A stretch of 37,178 nt of DNA, taken from positions 1-37,178 of the forward strand of contig JAHITY010000049.1 of the NCBI GenBank assembly GCA_018817165.1, in the 5' to 3' direction. This stretch comes from Candidatus Omnitrophota bacterium (GTDB taxonomy: Bacteria; Omnitrophota; Gorgyraeia; B26-G9). The notes under the pieces are model-generated. The model had not been told where the DNA came from, did no database searches, and worked only from the letters and a program-made list of their open reading frames with translations. Made by a program: the position numbers and the translations under genes. Shown in pieces: positions 1 to 8,430 of this stretch (its first letter is position 1; every line of letters begins with the position of its first letter).

Positions 1-147
1 AAGAAAATGCATAAATTTATGGCTTTTAGCTGATATCCGAAGAAGGCAAAAACTTTATCTCAAAATAAATTACTGACTTCGAATATATTTAACCAAAACT
101 ATTTAAAAATAATATGATTTTTTAATTCTCGGTCAGCCTGTTGAAAC

Positions 148-176
148 TTGACAAAGAGAGATGGTTGCAGTAAAAT
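148..176 (+). promoter_or_regulatory. Putative sigma70-type promoter of Y1 transposase, leaderless
   Basis: TTGACA at 148-153 and TAAAAT at 171-176 are separated by 17 bases. The -10 box ends six bases before the ATG at 183, so transcription would start at or next to the start codon. There is no Shine-Dalgarno sequence. The 15 bases TAAAATTAAAATATG at 171-185 recur exactly in front of the second transposase (35827-35841). Read from sequence; activity is inferred. Confidence 0.6.
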
Positions 177-182
177 TAAAAT

Positions 183-1061
183 ATGACAAGACCGTTACGT
201 ATAGAATATGAAGGAGCAGTTTATCACGTTACCTCTAGAGGTAATGCTAGGGAACCTATCTTTGGAGATAACAAAGATAGGTTTATTTTTTATAAGATAC
301 TATCCGAGGCTAAGAAAAAATATAATATTATATGTCATGGCTATTGTTTAATGGATAATCATTATCATTTAGTTATAGAAACCCCCGAAGGGAACTTAAG
401 TGTGGCAATGCGGTATATAAATGGGGTGTATACCCAAGATTTTAATCGCAAACATAATAGAGTAGGGCATATTTTTCAAGGTCGATATAAGGCTATTTTG
501 ATAGAGCGGGAAGAATATTTATTAGAAGTAACTAGATATGTAGTTTTAAATCCAGTTAGGGCTAAATTAGTAAAGAGTCCTGAGCAATGGGAATGGAGTA
601 GTTTTAGCGGGACGGCGGGAAAGGAAAGAAAAGAGGAATTTCTTGATATAGATTGGATATTAGGAAATTTCGGAAATACAAAAGATATAGCACAAAAATT
701 ATATGTTAACTTTGTGAAAGAAGGAATAAATGAAGAATCGTTTAAAATTAAGATGAAGCGGCAAAATATTTTGGGAAGTGATGATTTTAAACAAAAGCTC
801 TCCAAAAATATCGAAGGTAAAAAAACAATAAAAGAAATTTCAAAGAAACAACGCTATATTGGGCGGCCTAAAATAGAGGATATATTTAATATACTCGGAA
901 CCGAAAAAAGAAAAGAAAAAAGGAATGATTTGATTAAAAAAGCAGTGATGGAATATGGTTATCAGCAGAAAGAAGTAGCGCGAATATTAGGAATGCATTA
1001 TGCTAGCATTAGTAAAATTTTAATAAGAAAAAAGGCTGAATTTCAAGACCTGACCCCGTAA
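183..1061 (+). CDS. REP-associated Y1 (HUH) transposase with C-terminal helix-turn-helix
   Basis: Single-strand transposase of the Y1_Tnp/IS200-like superfamily (RAYT type), which cleaves DNA with one tyrosine. The HUH metal motif is visible in MDNHYHLVIE (around residue 60), followed by the candidate catalytic tyrosine in GVYTQDFNRKHNRVGHIFQGR and the family motif NPVRAKLV. The last third carries a DnaA/Trp-repressor-like helix-turn-helix (GYQQKEVARILGMHYASISK), as in the longer members. The protein is 292 aa and looks intact. Its last codons (EFQDLTP) and stop lie in a TTCAAGACCTGACCCC sequence that seems to be the right terminus of the element. A degenerate mirror copy (GGTCAGCCTGTTGAAA) lies at about 131-146. 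It stands alone, apart from any operon. Confidence 0.88.
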   Translation: MTRPLRIEYEGAVYHVTSRGNAREPIFGDNKDRFIFYKILSEAKKKYNIICHGYCLMDNHYHLVIETPEGNLSVAMRYINGVYTQDFNRKHNRVGHIFQGRYKAILIEREEYLLEVTRYVVLNPVRAKLVKSPEQWEWSSFSGTAGKERKEEFLDIDWILGNFGNTKDIAQKLYVNFVKEGINEESFKIKMKRQNILGSDDFKQKLSKNIEGKKTIKEISKKQRYIGRPKIEDIFNILGTEKRKEKRNDLIKKAVMEYGYQQKEVARILGMHYASISKILIRKKAEFQDLTP

Positions 1062-1064
1062 TGT

Positions 1065-1105
1065 TACCATGAAATAAGAAATTGACATTTTCGTATTTCA
1101 TGGTA
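1065..1105. promoter_or_regulatory. Perfect 12-bp inverted repeat around the -35 box, operator-like
   Basis: TACCATGAAATA at 1065-1076 is the exact reverse complement of TATTTCATGGTA at 1094-1105, with 17 bases between. The -35 box lies in the centre and the right arm runs into the -10 box. This placement suits a repressor site for the ATPase gene that starts at 1116. The inverted repeat is seen; its role is inferred. Confidence 0.55.
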
Positions 1106-1109
1106 TACT
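1082..1109 (+). promoter_or_regulatory. Putative sigma70-type promoter of the DUF4143 ATPase, leaderless
   Basis: TTGACA at 1082-1087, a 16-base spacer, and TATACT at 1104-1109. The ATG at 1116 lies six bases past the -10 box, so the message should begin at or near the start codon. No ribosome-binding site is present. The spacing to the ATG matches that of both transposase genes in this window. Confidence 0.65.
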
Positions 1110-1115
1110 TATATT

Positions 1116-2270
1116 ATGATAAAGCGGAATGGTTATCTGGAAATTATTAAAAAAGCGCTTGCTCGAGGTAGAGCCGTAGCTCTCTTAGGCCCACGTCAAT
1201 GTGGTAAAACTACTTTAGCACAGGAATTTGTTAACAGCCAATCTCCTAATTATTTTGATCTTGAGGATCAAAGCAGCCTTATTTCCCTTGCTGATCCAAA
1301 GGGTGTTCTTGAGCAATTAAAAGGGCTGATTGTTATTGATGAAGTTCAGCAACGCCCGGAACTTTTTCCTGTTTTGCGAGTGCTTTTAGACCGCAAACCT
1401 TTGCCTGCTAAATTTTTAATTCTGGGTAGCGCGTCTCCTAATCTTCTTAGGCAATCTTCAGAATCACTTGCCGGACGTTTGGAGTTAATTGAAATGGGAG
1501 GTTTTGATCTTAGGGAAGTCGGGCTAAAAAAACTGTCACGCTTTTGGCTTAGAGGCGGATTCCCTTTATCATTTTTAGCCAAAAATGACATTGATAGTTT
1601 TATTTGGCGGAAGAGTTTTATTAAAACATTCCTGGAACGTGATTTGCGGGAGCAGGGGATTGATCTCCCAGCTGTGACATTACATCGTTTCTGGGCTATG
1701 CTCGCCAATAGTCATGGTCAAATATGGAATGCGGCGCCGATTGCTTCATCTTTAGGCATTTCAGAGCCAACAGTAAGAAAATATTTGGATATATTTACAG
1801 GCGTGTTTATGGTACGCCAGGTTTACCCATGGCATGTGAATTTGAAAAAACGTCAAGTTAAATCACCCAAAGTTTATATCCGCGATACAGGGATATTAAA
1901 TTCCTTTTTAGAATTGAAGACCGAAGCGGAAATTCTACGTCACCCAGCTTGCGGCGCTTCCTGGGAAGGGTTGGTTATCGAACAATTAATCCGTACTTTG
2001 GATATCGATTACCCCTATTTTTGGGCAACGCATCAAGGCGCGGAGATTGATCTTGTTTTTAACAAAGGCGGCAGGATGTATGGAGTTGAAATAAAAAGAG
2101 CGGACGCTCCAACCATGACACCATCCATGCGCATTGCTCTTGATGATCTTAAACTTGAACGTATTGTTGTTATTTACCCCGGGAAAAAGCGGTATTCGAT
2201 TCACAAACAAATTAATGTTGTGCCTTTTGATGATATTTTTGGCGGGATGAAGGAATTATTTAAGAAATGA
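1116..2270 (+). CDS. AAA ATPase with C-terminal DUF4143 domain
   Basis: Member of the AAA_14/DUF4143 ATPases, an abundant and laterally mobile family of unproven function. Residues 1-130 form the ATPase: Walker A GPRQCGKTT near residue 25, Walker B LIVIDEVQ near residue 73, and sensor-like LILGSAS. A winged-helix stretch (ASSLGISEPTVRKYLDIF) follows in the middle. The C-terminal DUF4143 part contains GAEIDLVF and YGVEIKRAD, which fits a PD-(D/E)XK nuclease-like fold. The 384 aa length is normal and the gene is intact. It lies directly behind a transposase, has its own palindrome-containing promoter and no operon partner, so it looks like an independently acquired accessory gene. A defence or toxin-antitoxin-like role has been suspected for such genes, but nothing here shows it. 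Confidence 0.88.
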   Translation: MIKRNGYLEIIKKALARGRAVALLGPRQCGKTTLAQEFVNSQSPNYFDLEDQSSLISLADPKGVLEQLKGLIVIDEVQQRPELFPVLRVLLDRKPLPAKFLILGSASPNLLRQSSESLAGRLELIEMGGFDLREVGLKKLSRFWLRGGFPLSFLAKNDIDSFIWRKSFIKTFLERDLREQGIDLPAVTLHRFWAMLANSHGQIWNAAPIASSLGISEPTVRKYLDIFTGVFMVRQVYPWHVNLKKRQVKSPKVYIRDTGILNSFLELKTEAEILRHPACGASWEGLVIEQLIRTLDIDYPYFWATHQGAEIDLVFNKGGRMYGVEIKRADAPTMTPSMRIALDDLKLERIVVIYPGKKRYSIHKQINVVPFDDIFGGMKELFKK

Positions 2271-2370
2271 TCTGAACAAAAAATAGACACCAGGTCACAA
2301 GACACAAGCACAGAAAAGTAAAAGCAAAGAATAAATTTTTAATTGCAAAATCCAGTAGCCAGTTAGCCGG

Positions 2371-2436
2371 TTAGCGCATTGATTTTTATATAATCCAAAT
2401 GATTTCATTACGGTCCGGGGCAAGCGCGGCCCCTAC
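2371..2436 (-). repeat. Internally deleted copy of the REPIN-like repeat
   Basis: On the minus strand it begins GTAGGGGCCGCGCTTGCC at 2436, like the full copies. It then jumps from the first hairpin to ATGAAATCATT and to the AT-rich tail (TATATAAAAATCAA) that follows the full copies, so the second hairpin is missing. It lies just past the stop codon of the helicase gene (2444). The deletion is read by comparison with the copies at 7314, 8300, 19028 and 21304. Confidence 0.75.
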
Positions 2437-2443
2437 TTGTGTC

Positions 2444-4603
2444 CTAGGAATTCATCCCCAATTTATCTGTTTGCTGTTTGATGCTTTGGGCGATTTCTTT
2501 GCCGATCATTGCTACTTTTTGTAATGAGGCAATCGGGGCTTTGTTTAAATCCGCAGTGGTTTTAAATCCTTTATCAAATAAATTTCTTGCTCGGGCGCGG
2601 CCAATGCCTTTTAAATTGATCAGCTCGAGTAATTCGGATTTGATGCCATAGCGTACTTGAGTTCTCAGATCATGCAAAGGTTTGGTTTTGGGGATTTTAA
2701 ATAATTTTGCCAGTTCAATGGTGGAATAGAGCATCCAGTCAGCTGTGTCCATGAACCGATGAATATCTCCGGGTCCGGTGCCAAAGAAATTACATAAAGA
2801 ATCTTCTTTTTCTTCTTCGATCCAGCGGCTGATCAGCCAAACGGTTTTAATCTTTTTTAAATGATTGGTATAATCACCGCTGAACGGAATCGGCAGTTCA
2901 AATAAATCATTGTGGGTATCAGCATAAGGTACGACTTTTTCAATATCCGCTTTGGTCAAAGACAGATTCATCATGTCCGGCACAGAGCAGATCAGATAAA
3001 GAGCGCTCAAAGGATTGATCGGAGAAACCATGCTCTTTAAACAATCGCGGATCAAGACCGCGCTGATCGGGTCAATGTATAAACGGCTGATTCTTTGGCC
3101 AAAATCAGTGGCGGTGATCTGATGGTCTTTGACGGTGATCATGTTTTCAACTTCTAAGAAACTAATGATCTCAATGATCATTTCACTCAAGTCATATAAT
3201 TTATTTTGATGCGAGAAAAAGGTTTTATTCACAAATTCAAAAGCGCTTTCAGTGCTGTTAATAAACCCTGTGGCAATTGAAGCCAGAAGATGGACTCTTA
3301 AAGAACTTTCATTGCCCAGATGCGATTGAATCGGCTCCGGATCAGCAAAGATAAAATTACTGAACATATCGCCTTGTTCTTTTTTACTTTTAGCAAATAT
3401 AATTGCTTCCCCATAAGTATCATATTGCGGTCTTCCGGCGCGTCCGCTCATTTGTTTGTATTCCATGACGCTGATTGGTTTCATCCCGGCTCCGGAAACA
3501 TAACGGTAAAGTCCCCGGATAATCACGCGGCGGGAGGGAAGATTCATGCCCACAGCTAAAGTCGGAGTAGCACAGATCACTTTGATCGTATTGTTTTTAA
3601 AATTATCTTCAACTAATTTGCGGTGTTCGGGATTTAAGCCGGCATGATGAAATACCACACCGTCTTTCAGGCAGTCACAGAGTTGTTTGCCTAAAGTGGT
3701 GCTCTCTGAACTGAGTTTTGCGGCTTGCTGCGCTAAATCACTCAAAGCAATTTTTTGTTCATGGCTTAAAGCCGAGCGCATTTGTTTAGCAATTCTTCTG
3801 GCTTCGGCCTGGGCTGAGCGGCGGGTATTAACAAATACTAAAGCTTGTCCATCATCTTTGACGCAGTCAATTGCTAAGGCCGCCATTTCATCATCAGTAT
3901 GTTCTAAACTGATTTCTTGGGAAGTGCCGTCGGCGAATTTGACTGTGCCTTGACAGTAAACGCCTTCTTTTAAATCAACCGGCCGCCAAAAACTCGATAC
4001 TAATTTGGCGTTTAACCAGTCAGCAATATCCTGGGCATTGGCAATTGTGGCGCTTAAACCCACGATCTTTAATTTGGAATTTGTGCTTTGCAAACGAGTG
4101 ATCACGGTTTCTAAAGTCGGGCCGCGAGTGGGATCGCCGATATAATGGATTTCATCAATGATCACACAGCCGAGTTTAGCGCATAAATCATCAGGTATTT
4201 GCCGCAGCAGGCTATCAACTTTTTCCGCGGTGGCAATCAAGATATCATTTTCGGTTAAAGCCTTGGAAGCATAATCAAAATCACCGGTGGCAATTCCGAT
4301 TTTCAGTCCCAGGGCAGTGTATTTTTTGGTGAATTCTTCGAATTTTTCCGAGGCCAGCGCGCGCAAAGGGACAATATACAAACAATTGCCTTGCTTGGAA
4401 AAAATTGTTTTGAGCATCGCTAGTTCAGCCATCAGGGTTTTGCCAGAGGCAGTGGGCATAGCCAGGACAATATTCTGCTTACTGAGCAGGCCATTTTCCA
4501 AAGCTTCAATTTGCGGCTGATATAAACTATTGATATTGTTTTGAGTTAAAACTGCTTTAAGATTGTCCGGGAGCAGGTCTAAACCGGTTCTTTGATTTGT
4601 CAT
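2444..4603 (-). CDS. Hel308-type superfamily 2 DNA helicase
   Basis: Ski2-like SF2 helicase closely resembling archaeal Hel308, a 3'-5' helicase that acts at stalled replication forks. Motif I is MPTASGKTLMAE, motif II is DEIHYIGDPTRGPTLE, motif III is GLSATIANAQ. Motif IV region is ALVFVNTRRSA, motif V is ATPTLAVGMNLPSR, motif VI is QMSGRAGRPQYD. The C-terminus carries the Hel308 helix-hairpin-helix (LINLKGIGRARARNLFDKG). The length of about 719 aa is typical of Hel308. I chose the ATG at 4603; the frame opens further up at a TTG (4627), but that lies inside a REP hairpin. The stop at 2444 is next to another REP copy. The DUF4254-like gene lies upstream on the same strand. Such helicases occur only patchily in bacteria, so ancient transfer from archaea is possible. 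Confidence 0.9.
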   Translation of the reverse strand: MTNQRTGLDLLPDNLKAVLTQNNINSLYQPQIEALENGLLSKQNIVLAMPTASGKTLMAELAMLKTIFSKQGNCLYIVPLRALASEKFEEFTKKYTALGLKIGIATGDFDYASKALTENDILIATAEKVDSLLRQIPDDLCAKLGCVIIDEIHYIGDPTRGPTLETVITRLQSTNSKLKIVGLSATIANAQDIADWLNAKLVSSFWRPVDLKEGVYCQGTVKFADGTSQEISLEHTDDEMAALAIDCVKDDGQALVFVNTRRSAQAEARRIAKQMRSALSHEQKIALSDLAQQAAKLSSESTTLGKQLCDCLKDGVVFHHAGLNPEHRKLVEDNFKNNTIKVICATPTLAVGMNLPSRRVIIRGLYRYVSGAGMKPISVMEYKQMSGRAGRPQYDTYGEAIIFAKSKKEQGDMFSNFIFADPEPIQSHLGNESSLRVHLLASIATGFINSTESAFEFVNKTFFSHQNKLYDLSEMIIEIISFLEVENMITVKDHQITATDFGQRISRLYIDPISAVLIRDCLKSMVSPINPLSALYLICSVPDMMNLSLTKADIEKVVPYADTHNDLFELPIPFSGDYTNHLKKIKTVWLISRWIEEEKEDSLCNFFGTGPGDIHRFMDTADWMLYSTIELAKLFKIPKTKPLHDLRTQVRYGIKSELLELINLKGIGRARARNLFDKGFKTTADLNKAPIASLQKVAMIGKEIAQSIKQQTDKLGMNS

Positions 4604-4610
4604 TGATATT

Positions 4611-4640
4611 GTCTCGGGCTGGGGCAAGCCCAGCCCCTAC
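4611..4640 (-). repeat. Solo REP-like hairpin
   Basis: On the minus strand it starts GTAGGGGCTGGGCTTGCC. An 8-bp perfect stem is formed by 4616-4623 and 4629-4636 around a 5-base loop. It matches one half of the REPIN-like elements, with the stem changed by compensating bases. It fills the junction between the DUF4254-like gene and the helicase, and supplies the TAG stop of the former (4637-4639). Confidence 0.7.
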
Positions 4641-5113
4641 GTTTTAATTTTCTTGATTTCTATCTCGAATAATTCATCGATCTTATCGATGAAGTCATTT
4701 CTTTGCTGATTGGTCGGGTCGATCTTTTTTTTGATCTTGCCAATAAAATTCAAGCTGACATCAGTTCGGCGAGCTTCATCTTCTAAATGCCAAAGTTCAA
4801 TATTTTTCCGAGATAAGCCTTCAATGGCTTGAGAAAGTTTCTGATTGCTGCCGATTTTATCCATATCCTTGAGCGGATTATAGAGTTTTATTTTTTCTTC
4901 TCTTAATATAACTTTGCTGTTTAAAGCCATTTTTATATAATCATCGATTTCCTGGAGCTGGATATCTTTTTGCTTCTTTAAAAGGGTTAGTTTTTCTTTA
5001 AGCTGTTTGATTGAGAATTTAGGATCTTTTTCCTTAATGCTTTTATTTAAATAAAACTCGCGAATTGATTTAATAGTAAGTTTGTCAACCAAGCTGCCCA
5101 GTGTTTCTGCCAT
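4637..5113 (-). CDS. DUF4254-like small protein
   Basis: A 158-aa, highly charged, helical, soluble protein with no signal peptide or membrane segment. The C-terminal half has the pattern NIELWHLEDEARR followed by IGKIKKKIDPTNQQRND and a final acidic helix. This resembles the DUF4254 family, which is often found near glycosyltransferase genes and has no known biochemical role. The ATG at 5113 is preceded by AAGGAGA at good spacing. The stop codon lies within a REP hairpin. It is probably co-transcribed with the helicase downstream, but a functional link is not evident. The family assignment rests on motif memory and needs a profile search. Confidence 0.7.
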   Translation of the reverse strand: MAETLGSLVDKLTIKSIREFYLNKSIKEKDPKFSIKQLKEKLTLLKKQKDIQLQEIDDYIKMALNSKVILREEKIKLYNPLKDMDKIGSNQKLSQAIEGLSRKNIELWHLEDEARRTDVSLNFIGKIKKKIDPTNQQRNDFIDKIDELFEIEIKKIKT

Positions 5114-5326
5114 AATAAGTCTCCTTAATTAAAATTTTCCGTTTAGATACTTTACTTTTATAACATGTATGAGTTATTTACTCAAGCTTTTTCCCAGACA
5201 AGTGATTTATTTTTAACAGGGAAGAAGACATATCATCATATCAGCTATAAAGATAAAAATATTTATAATTTTAGCTGAAATTTTCAAGTTGACTGCGTGG
5301 TTTGTTTGTAGTAAGGTATAGATTAT

Positions 5327-6298
5327 ATGAAAAATACAATGATAAAATTAATTAGGAAACCAAGATTAAAAAGCCCTTACCTGATTGCCGCATGGCCAGG
5401 AATGGGTAATGTTGCTGCTCGAGCTGTTGATTATTTGTGGGAGCAGCTTAATCCTATTGAGTTTGGGGAAATCAGCGCAAAAGGCTTTTTTCACCCGCAT
5501 GAAGCTTGGATTGTTGATGGTCAAGTGGAAAAGCCCAGATTGCCAACAGGTAAGTTTTATTATTGGAAAAATACTACAGGTAAGCATGATATCATTATTT
5601 TTCTTTGTGAGGCGCAGCCTTCATTGGAAAAAAGTTATAGTTACGCGAATTTAGTCCTGGATGTTGCTGCTGAGTTTAAAGTTAAGCGGGTATTTACCTT
5701 TGCTTCCATGCCGTCACCGATTGACCATACTCAGCAATCAAGAGTCTGGGCCACTGTTAGTGATAAACGCTTGGCCAAGGAACTTGACCCTCTGGATGTA
5801 AAGCCAATGCGTGTGGGCCAAATCAGCGGCTTAAACGGCTTATTGCTCAGCGTGGCCAAAGAACGTAAAATGGAGGCTTTTTGCTTTTTAGCGGAAATTC
5901 CTTTGTACGCGATTCAGATTGAAAACCCTAAGGCATCAAAAGCTGTGCTGAAAATCTTCACCAAGATGATTGGCTTAAATTTTGATTTTGGTGGTTTGGA
6001 TGAAAGAGCCAAAATTGTGGAAGATGAGATTGAAAAATTAGTTGATTATTTTAAGTCCGGAGCTGCTCCAGGGCCGATAAATGAAGAAGATATAGAAAGT
6101 ATCAAACAAAGCTTAGCTTCGGTAACCAGATTACCAGAATCAGCTAAAGCTAAAATCGAGAAACTTTTTAAATTTGCGGAAAAGGATCTCTCTAAAGCGC
6201 AGGAATTGAAAAGCGAATTAGATAAATGGCATATTTATAAAGATTATGAAGACAGATTCCTCGATTTATTCAAGCCAGGCAAAAGAGATAATAATTAG
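5327..6298 (+). CDS. PAC2 family protein
   Basis: Resembles the PAC2 (proteasome assembly chaperone 2) superfamily, which also occurs in bacteria and archaea without a proteasome role and with unknown ligand. The N-terminal part begins with a typical LIAAWPGMGNVAARAVDYL stretch and continues with the FGEISAKGFF segment. The core has IIIFLCEAQP and RVFTFASMPSPIDH, then a glycine-rich region (QISGLNGLLLSVAKERKM). The last 100 residues are a charged helical tail. Length is 323 aa. It lies only 27 bp before dppB on the same strand and probably opens that operon, so it may act with peptide uptake or peptide metabolism. That link is inference from position alone. No transmembrane segments are visible. 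Confidence 0.8.
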   Translation: MKNTMIKLIRKPRLKSPYLIAAWPGMGNVAARAVDYLWEQLNPIEFGEISAKGFFHPHEAWIVDGQVEKPRLPTGKFYYWKNTTGKHDIIIFLCEAQPSLEKSYSYANLVLDVAAEFKVKRVFTFASMPSPIDHTQQSRVWATVSDKRLAKELDPLDVKPMRVGQISGLNGLLLSVAKERKMEAFCFLAEIPLYAIQIENPKASKAVLKIFTKMIGLNFDFGGLDERAKIVEDEIEKLVDYFKSGAAPGPINEEDIESIKQSLASVTRLPESAKAKIEKLFKFAEKDLSKAQELKSELDKWHIYKDYEDRFLDLFKPGKRDNN

Positions 6299-6325
6299 CG
6301 TACTTTTAACCAACCTAAATAATTA

Positions 6326-7300
6326 ATGCTAAGCTATATTTTTAAACGCTTAATAATGCTTATACCGTTATTGATCGGTATTAGTTTGATTTCTTTCCTG
6401 GTGATTCATCTTGCTCCAGGGAAACCCACTGATGTTCAGCTGCAATTAAATCAAAAAGTAAGTCTTCAAGTCAGAGAACGGATCGAAAAACTCTATGGTC
6501 TGGATAAGCCAATCATGGTTCAGTATTTTAGCTGGCTCAAACGGATGGTTTGTCTGGATTTTGGCGTATCATTTATTGATAGCCGTTCTGTATCTGTTAA
6601 AATAGCGGAAAGAATCCCAGTTACTTTATTTATCAGTGTTTTATCTTTGCTGCTTATCCTTTGTATTGCCATCCCGATTGGCGTTTTCAGCGCGGTATGG
6701 GAGGGGAGTTTCTTTGATCAGGCAATGACCGTATTTGTGTTTATTGGCTTTGCTATGCCGTCTTTTTGGCTGGCTTTGCTTTTAATGAAATATTTTGGCG
6801 TGACTCTGCATTGGATTCCTGTATCAGGACTTAAATCAATTCAATTCGATAATCTTAGTTTGTGGGGTAAATTGCTTGATTATGGCCAGCATTTAATTCT
6901 TCCGATTTCAATTTCCGCATTTACGGGCTTAGCCGGTTTATCGCGTTATATGCGCACTAATATGATCAATGTTTTGCAAACTGATTATATTCGCACTGCC
7001 CGGGCTAAAGGCTTGAGTGATAAAAAAATCTATTTCCGCCATGCTTTAAAAAATGCTTTATTACCTGTAATTACAATTTTAGGTTTGTCTTTGCCCGGAC
7101 TGATCGGCGGCAGTGTAATCACTGAATCAATTTTCGCTATTCCCGGCATGGGCAAATTATTTTATGATTCAGTAATGGCCCGGGATTATCCGGTGATCAT
7201 GGGAGTGCTGGTTATTGGCGCATTGCTGACATTAATCGGTAATTTAATTGCCGATATTTGCTATTTTTACGCGGATCCGCGGATTAAGAATGGATCGTAG
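6326..7300 (+). CDS. dppB: Dipeptide/oligopeptide ABC transporter permease DppB/OppB
   Basis: Inner-membrane permease of the peptide/nickel-type (PepT) ABC transporters. The N-terminus [20 protein letters not shown] is the typical first membrane helix, followed by the family motif [11 protein letters not shown]. About six hydrophobic segments are present. The EAA loop that contacts the ATPases is [20 protein letters not shown], and the end ([20 protein letters not shown]) is standard. Length is 324 aa, as expected. It is followed by dppC, but a REPIN-like element (7314-7408) lies between them. Substrate could be di/oligopeptides or nickel. Nickel would suit the hydrogenase genes further on, but the sequence does not settle this. 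Confidence 0.93.
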   Translation: MLSYIFKRLIMLIPLLIGISLISFLVIHLAPGKPTDVQLQLNQKVSLQVRERIEKLYGLDKPIMVQYFSWLKRMVCLDFGVSFIDSRSVSVKIAERIPVTLFISVLSLLLILCIAIPIGVFSAVWEGSFFDQAMTVFVFIGFAMPSFWLALLLMKYFGVTLHWIPVSGLKSIQFDNLSLWGKLLDYGQHLILPISISAFTGLAGLSRYMRTNMINVLQTDYIRTARAKGLSDKKIYFRHALKNALLPVITILGLSLPGLIGGSVITESIFAIPGMGKLFYDSVMARDYPVIMGVLVIGALLTLIGNLIADICYFYADPRIKNGS

Positions 7301-7313
7301 ATCCAGACACAAG

Positions 7314-7408
7314 GTAGGGGCCGCGCTTGCCCCGGCCCGTAATAATATACAATTATCAAAAACCAATGAAATTATTAATAAGCGGGCGCAGGCAAGCAGC
7401 GCCCCTAC
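7314..7408 (+). repeat. REPIN-like element, copy A
   Basis: A 95-bp element with two inverted REP-like halves. The left half starts GTAGGGGCCGCG and folds GGGCCG/CGGCCC. The right half, read backwards, starts GTAGGGGCGCTG and folds GGGCGC/GCGCCC. Both loops contain GCTTGCC or its complement. About 43 AT-rich bases separate them. The outer GTAG matches the tetranucleotide that RAYT transposases are known to recognise beside REP hairpins. It sits between dppB and dppC. The AT-rich tail after this copy has diverged from the others. Confidence 0.85.
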
Positions 7409-7473
7409 AAAATTATAATATTATTTAAATAATATAACGCGCAAACACGTTAACCAATAAAAATGTAAAACAT

Positions 7474-8286
7474 ATGAAAAGGATATTAAAAAATAAATTA
7501 GCTAGTGCGGGGTTGCTGATCATTACTGTGATTAGTTTGTTCGCGATTTTCGCCCCGGTTATAACGGCTTATCAGCCGAATGATATTAATATTACTGATT
7601 CTTTGCTTGCGCCTTCAGCCGCGCATTGGATGGGTACTGATTTGCTGGGCCGGGATTTATTCTGCCGGATGGCTTATGGCGCGCGGATTTCTTTGATCGT
7701 GGGTTTGATTGCGGTGAGCATATCAGTGCTGATCGGATTATTGTTGGGATCGATTGCCGGATATTATTCCGGGATGATCGACGCGATTATTATGCGCTTT
7801 GTGGATATTATGCTTTGTTTTCCCAGTATATTTCTGATTTTAGCTTTGGTGGCTTTGCTTGAACCGAGCATTGTGATCATTATGGCGGTAATTGGTTTGA
7901 CCAGCTGGATGGGGATTTCCCGTTTGGTCAGAGCAGAGATCCTGAGTTTAAAAGAACGCGATTATGTTTTAGCTGCCCGGGCTTGCGGTGTTTCTGATTT
8001 TAAAATTATTATGCGACATTTGATTCCCAATGCGATTGCTCCGGTGATCATTAGCGCTACTTTGGGAGTTGCCGCGGCAATTCTCGTGGAATCAAGTCTG
8101 AGCTTTTTAGGCATAGGCGTTCAGCCGCCAACTCCCAGCTGGGGAAATATCCTAATGGACGCTAAAGCCAGTTTGGGCATTGCCTGGTGGATGACATTTT
8201 ATCCAGGACTTGCGATTTTTATCACGGTTTTAGGCTATAATTTGCTGGGTGAGGGATTAAGGGATTTGTTGATTCCGAGAAAGTAA
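7474..8286 (+). CDS. dppC: Dipeptide/oligopeptide ABC transporter permease DppC/OppC
   Basis: Second permease of the peptide ABC transporter. It begins MKRILKNKLASAGLLIITVI, the usual DppC first helix. The family signature HWMGTDLLGRDLFCRMAYGA follows the first periplasmic loop. The EAA loop is DYVLAARACGVSDFKIIMRH, and LVESSLSFLGIGVQPPTPSWG marks the conserved C-terminal segment. At 270 aa it is at the short end for the family, mostly through a short N-terminus. It would form the membrane dimer with DppB and is energised by DppD and DppF. REPIN-like elements flank it on both sides, so each permease cistron is isolated by hairpins. Confidence 0.93.
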   Translation: MKRILKNKLASAGLLIITVISLFAIFAPVITAYQPNDINITDSLLAPSAAHWMGTDLLGRDLFCRMAYGARISLIVGLIAVSISVLIGLLLGSIAGYYSGMIDAIIMRFVDIMLCFPSIFLILALVALLEPSIVIIMAVIGLTSWMGISRLVRAEILSLKERDYVLAARACGVSDFKIIMRHLIPNAIAPVIISATLGVAAAILVESSLSFLGIGVQPPTPSWGNILMDAKASLGIAWWMTFYPGLAIFITVLGYNLLGEGLRDLLIPRK

Positions 8287-8299
8287 AGAAGGCCACAAT

Positions 8300-8430
8300 G
8301 TAGGGGCCGCGCTTGCCTCGGCCCGTAATAATATACAATTATCAAAAACCAATGAAATCATTAATAAACGGGCGCAGGCAAGCAGCGCCCCTACAATTTC
8401 TAAAATTATTTGAATTATATAAAAATCAAC
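8300..8430 (+). repeat. REPIN-like element, copy B, with conserved tail
   Basis: The 95-bp core (8300-8394) is nearly identical to copies A, C and D, with the same paired GTAG-hairpin halves. The following AT-rich tail to about 8430 (AAATTATTTGAATTATATAAAAATCAA) is shared with copies C and D, so the mobile or duplicated unit is longer than the two hairpins. It lies between dppC and dppD. One frame through it is open and runs into dppD, giving a false 50-residue extension. Confidence 0.85.

Noticed and set aside
4604-4627. TTG start at 4627 for the helicase
   Set aside because: It falls in the solo REP hairpin and has no SD; the ATG at 4603 gives a normal Hel308 N-terminus.
5289-5317. Promoter for the PAC2 gene (TTGACT, 17 bases, TAAGGT)
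   Set aside because: The -10 box is poor and coincides with the likely ribosome-binding GTAAGG; not strong enough to list.
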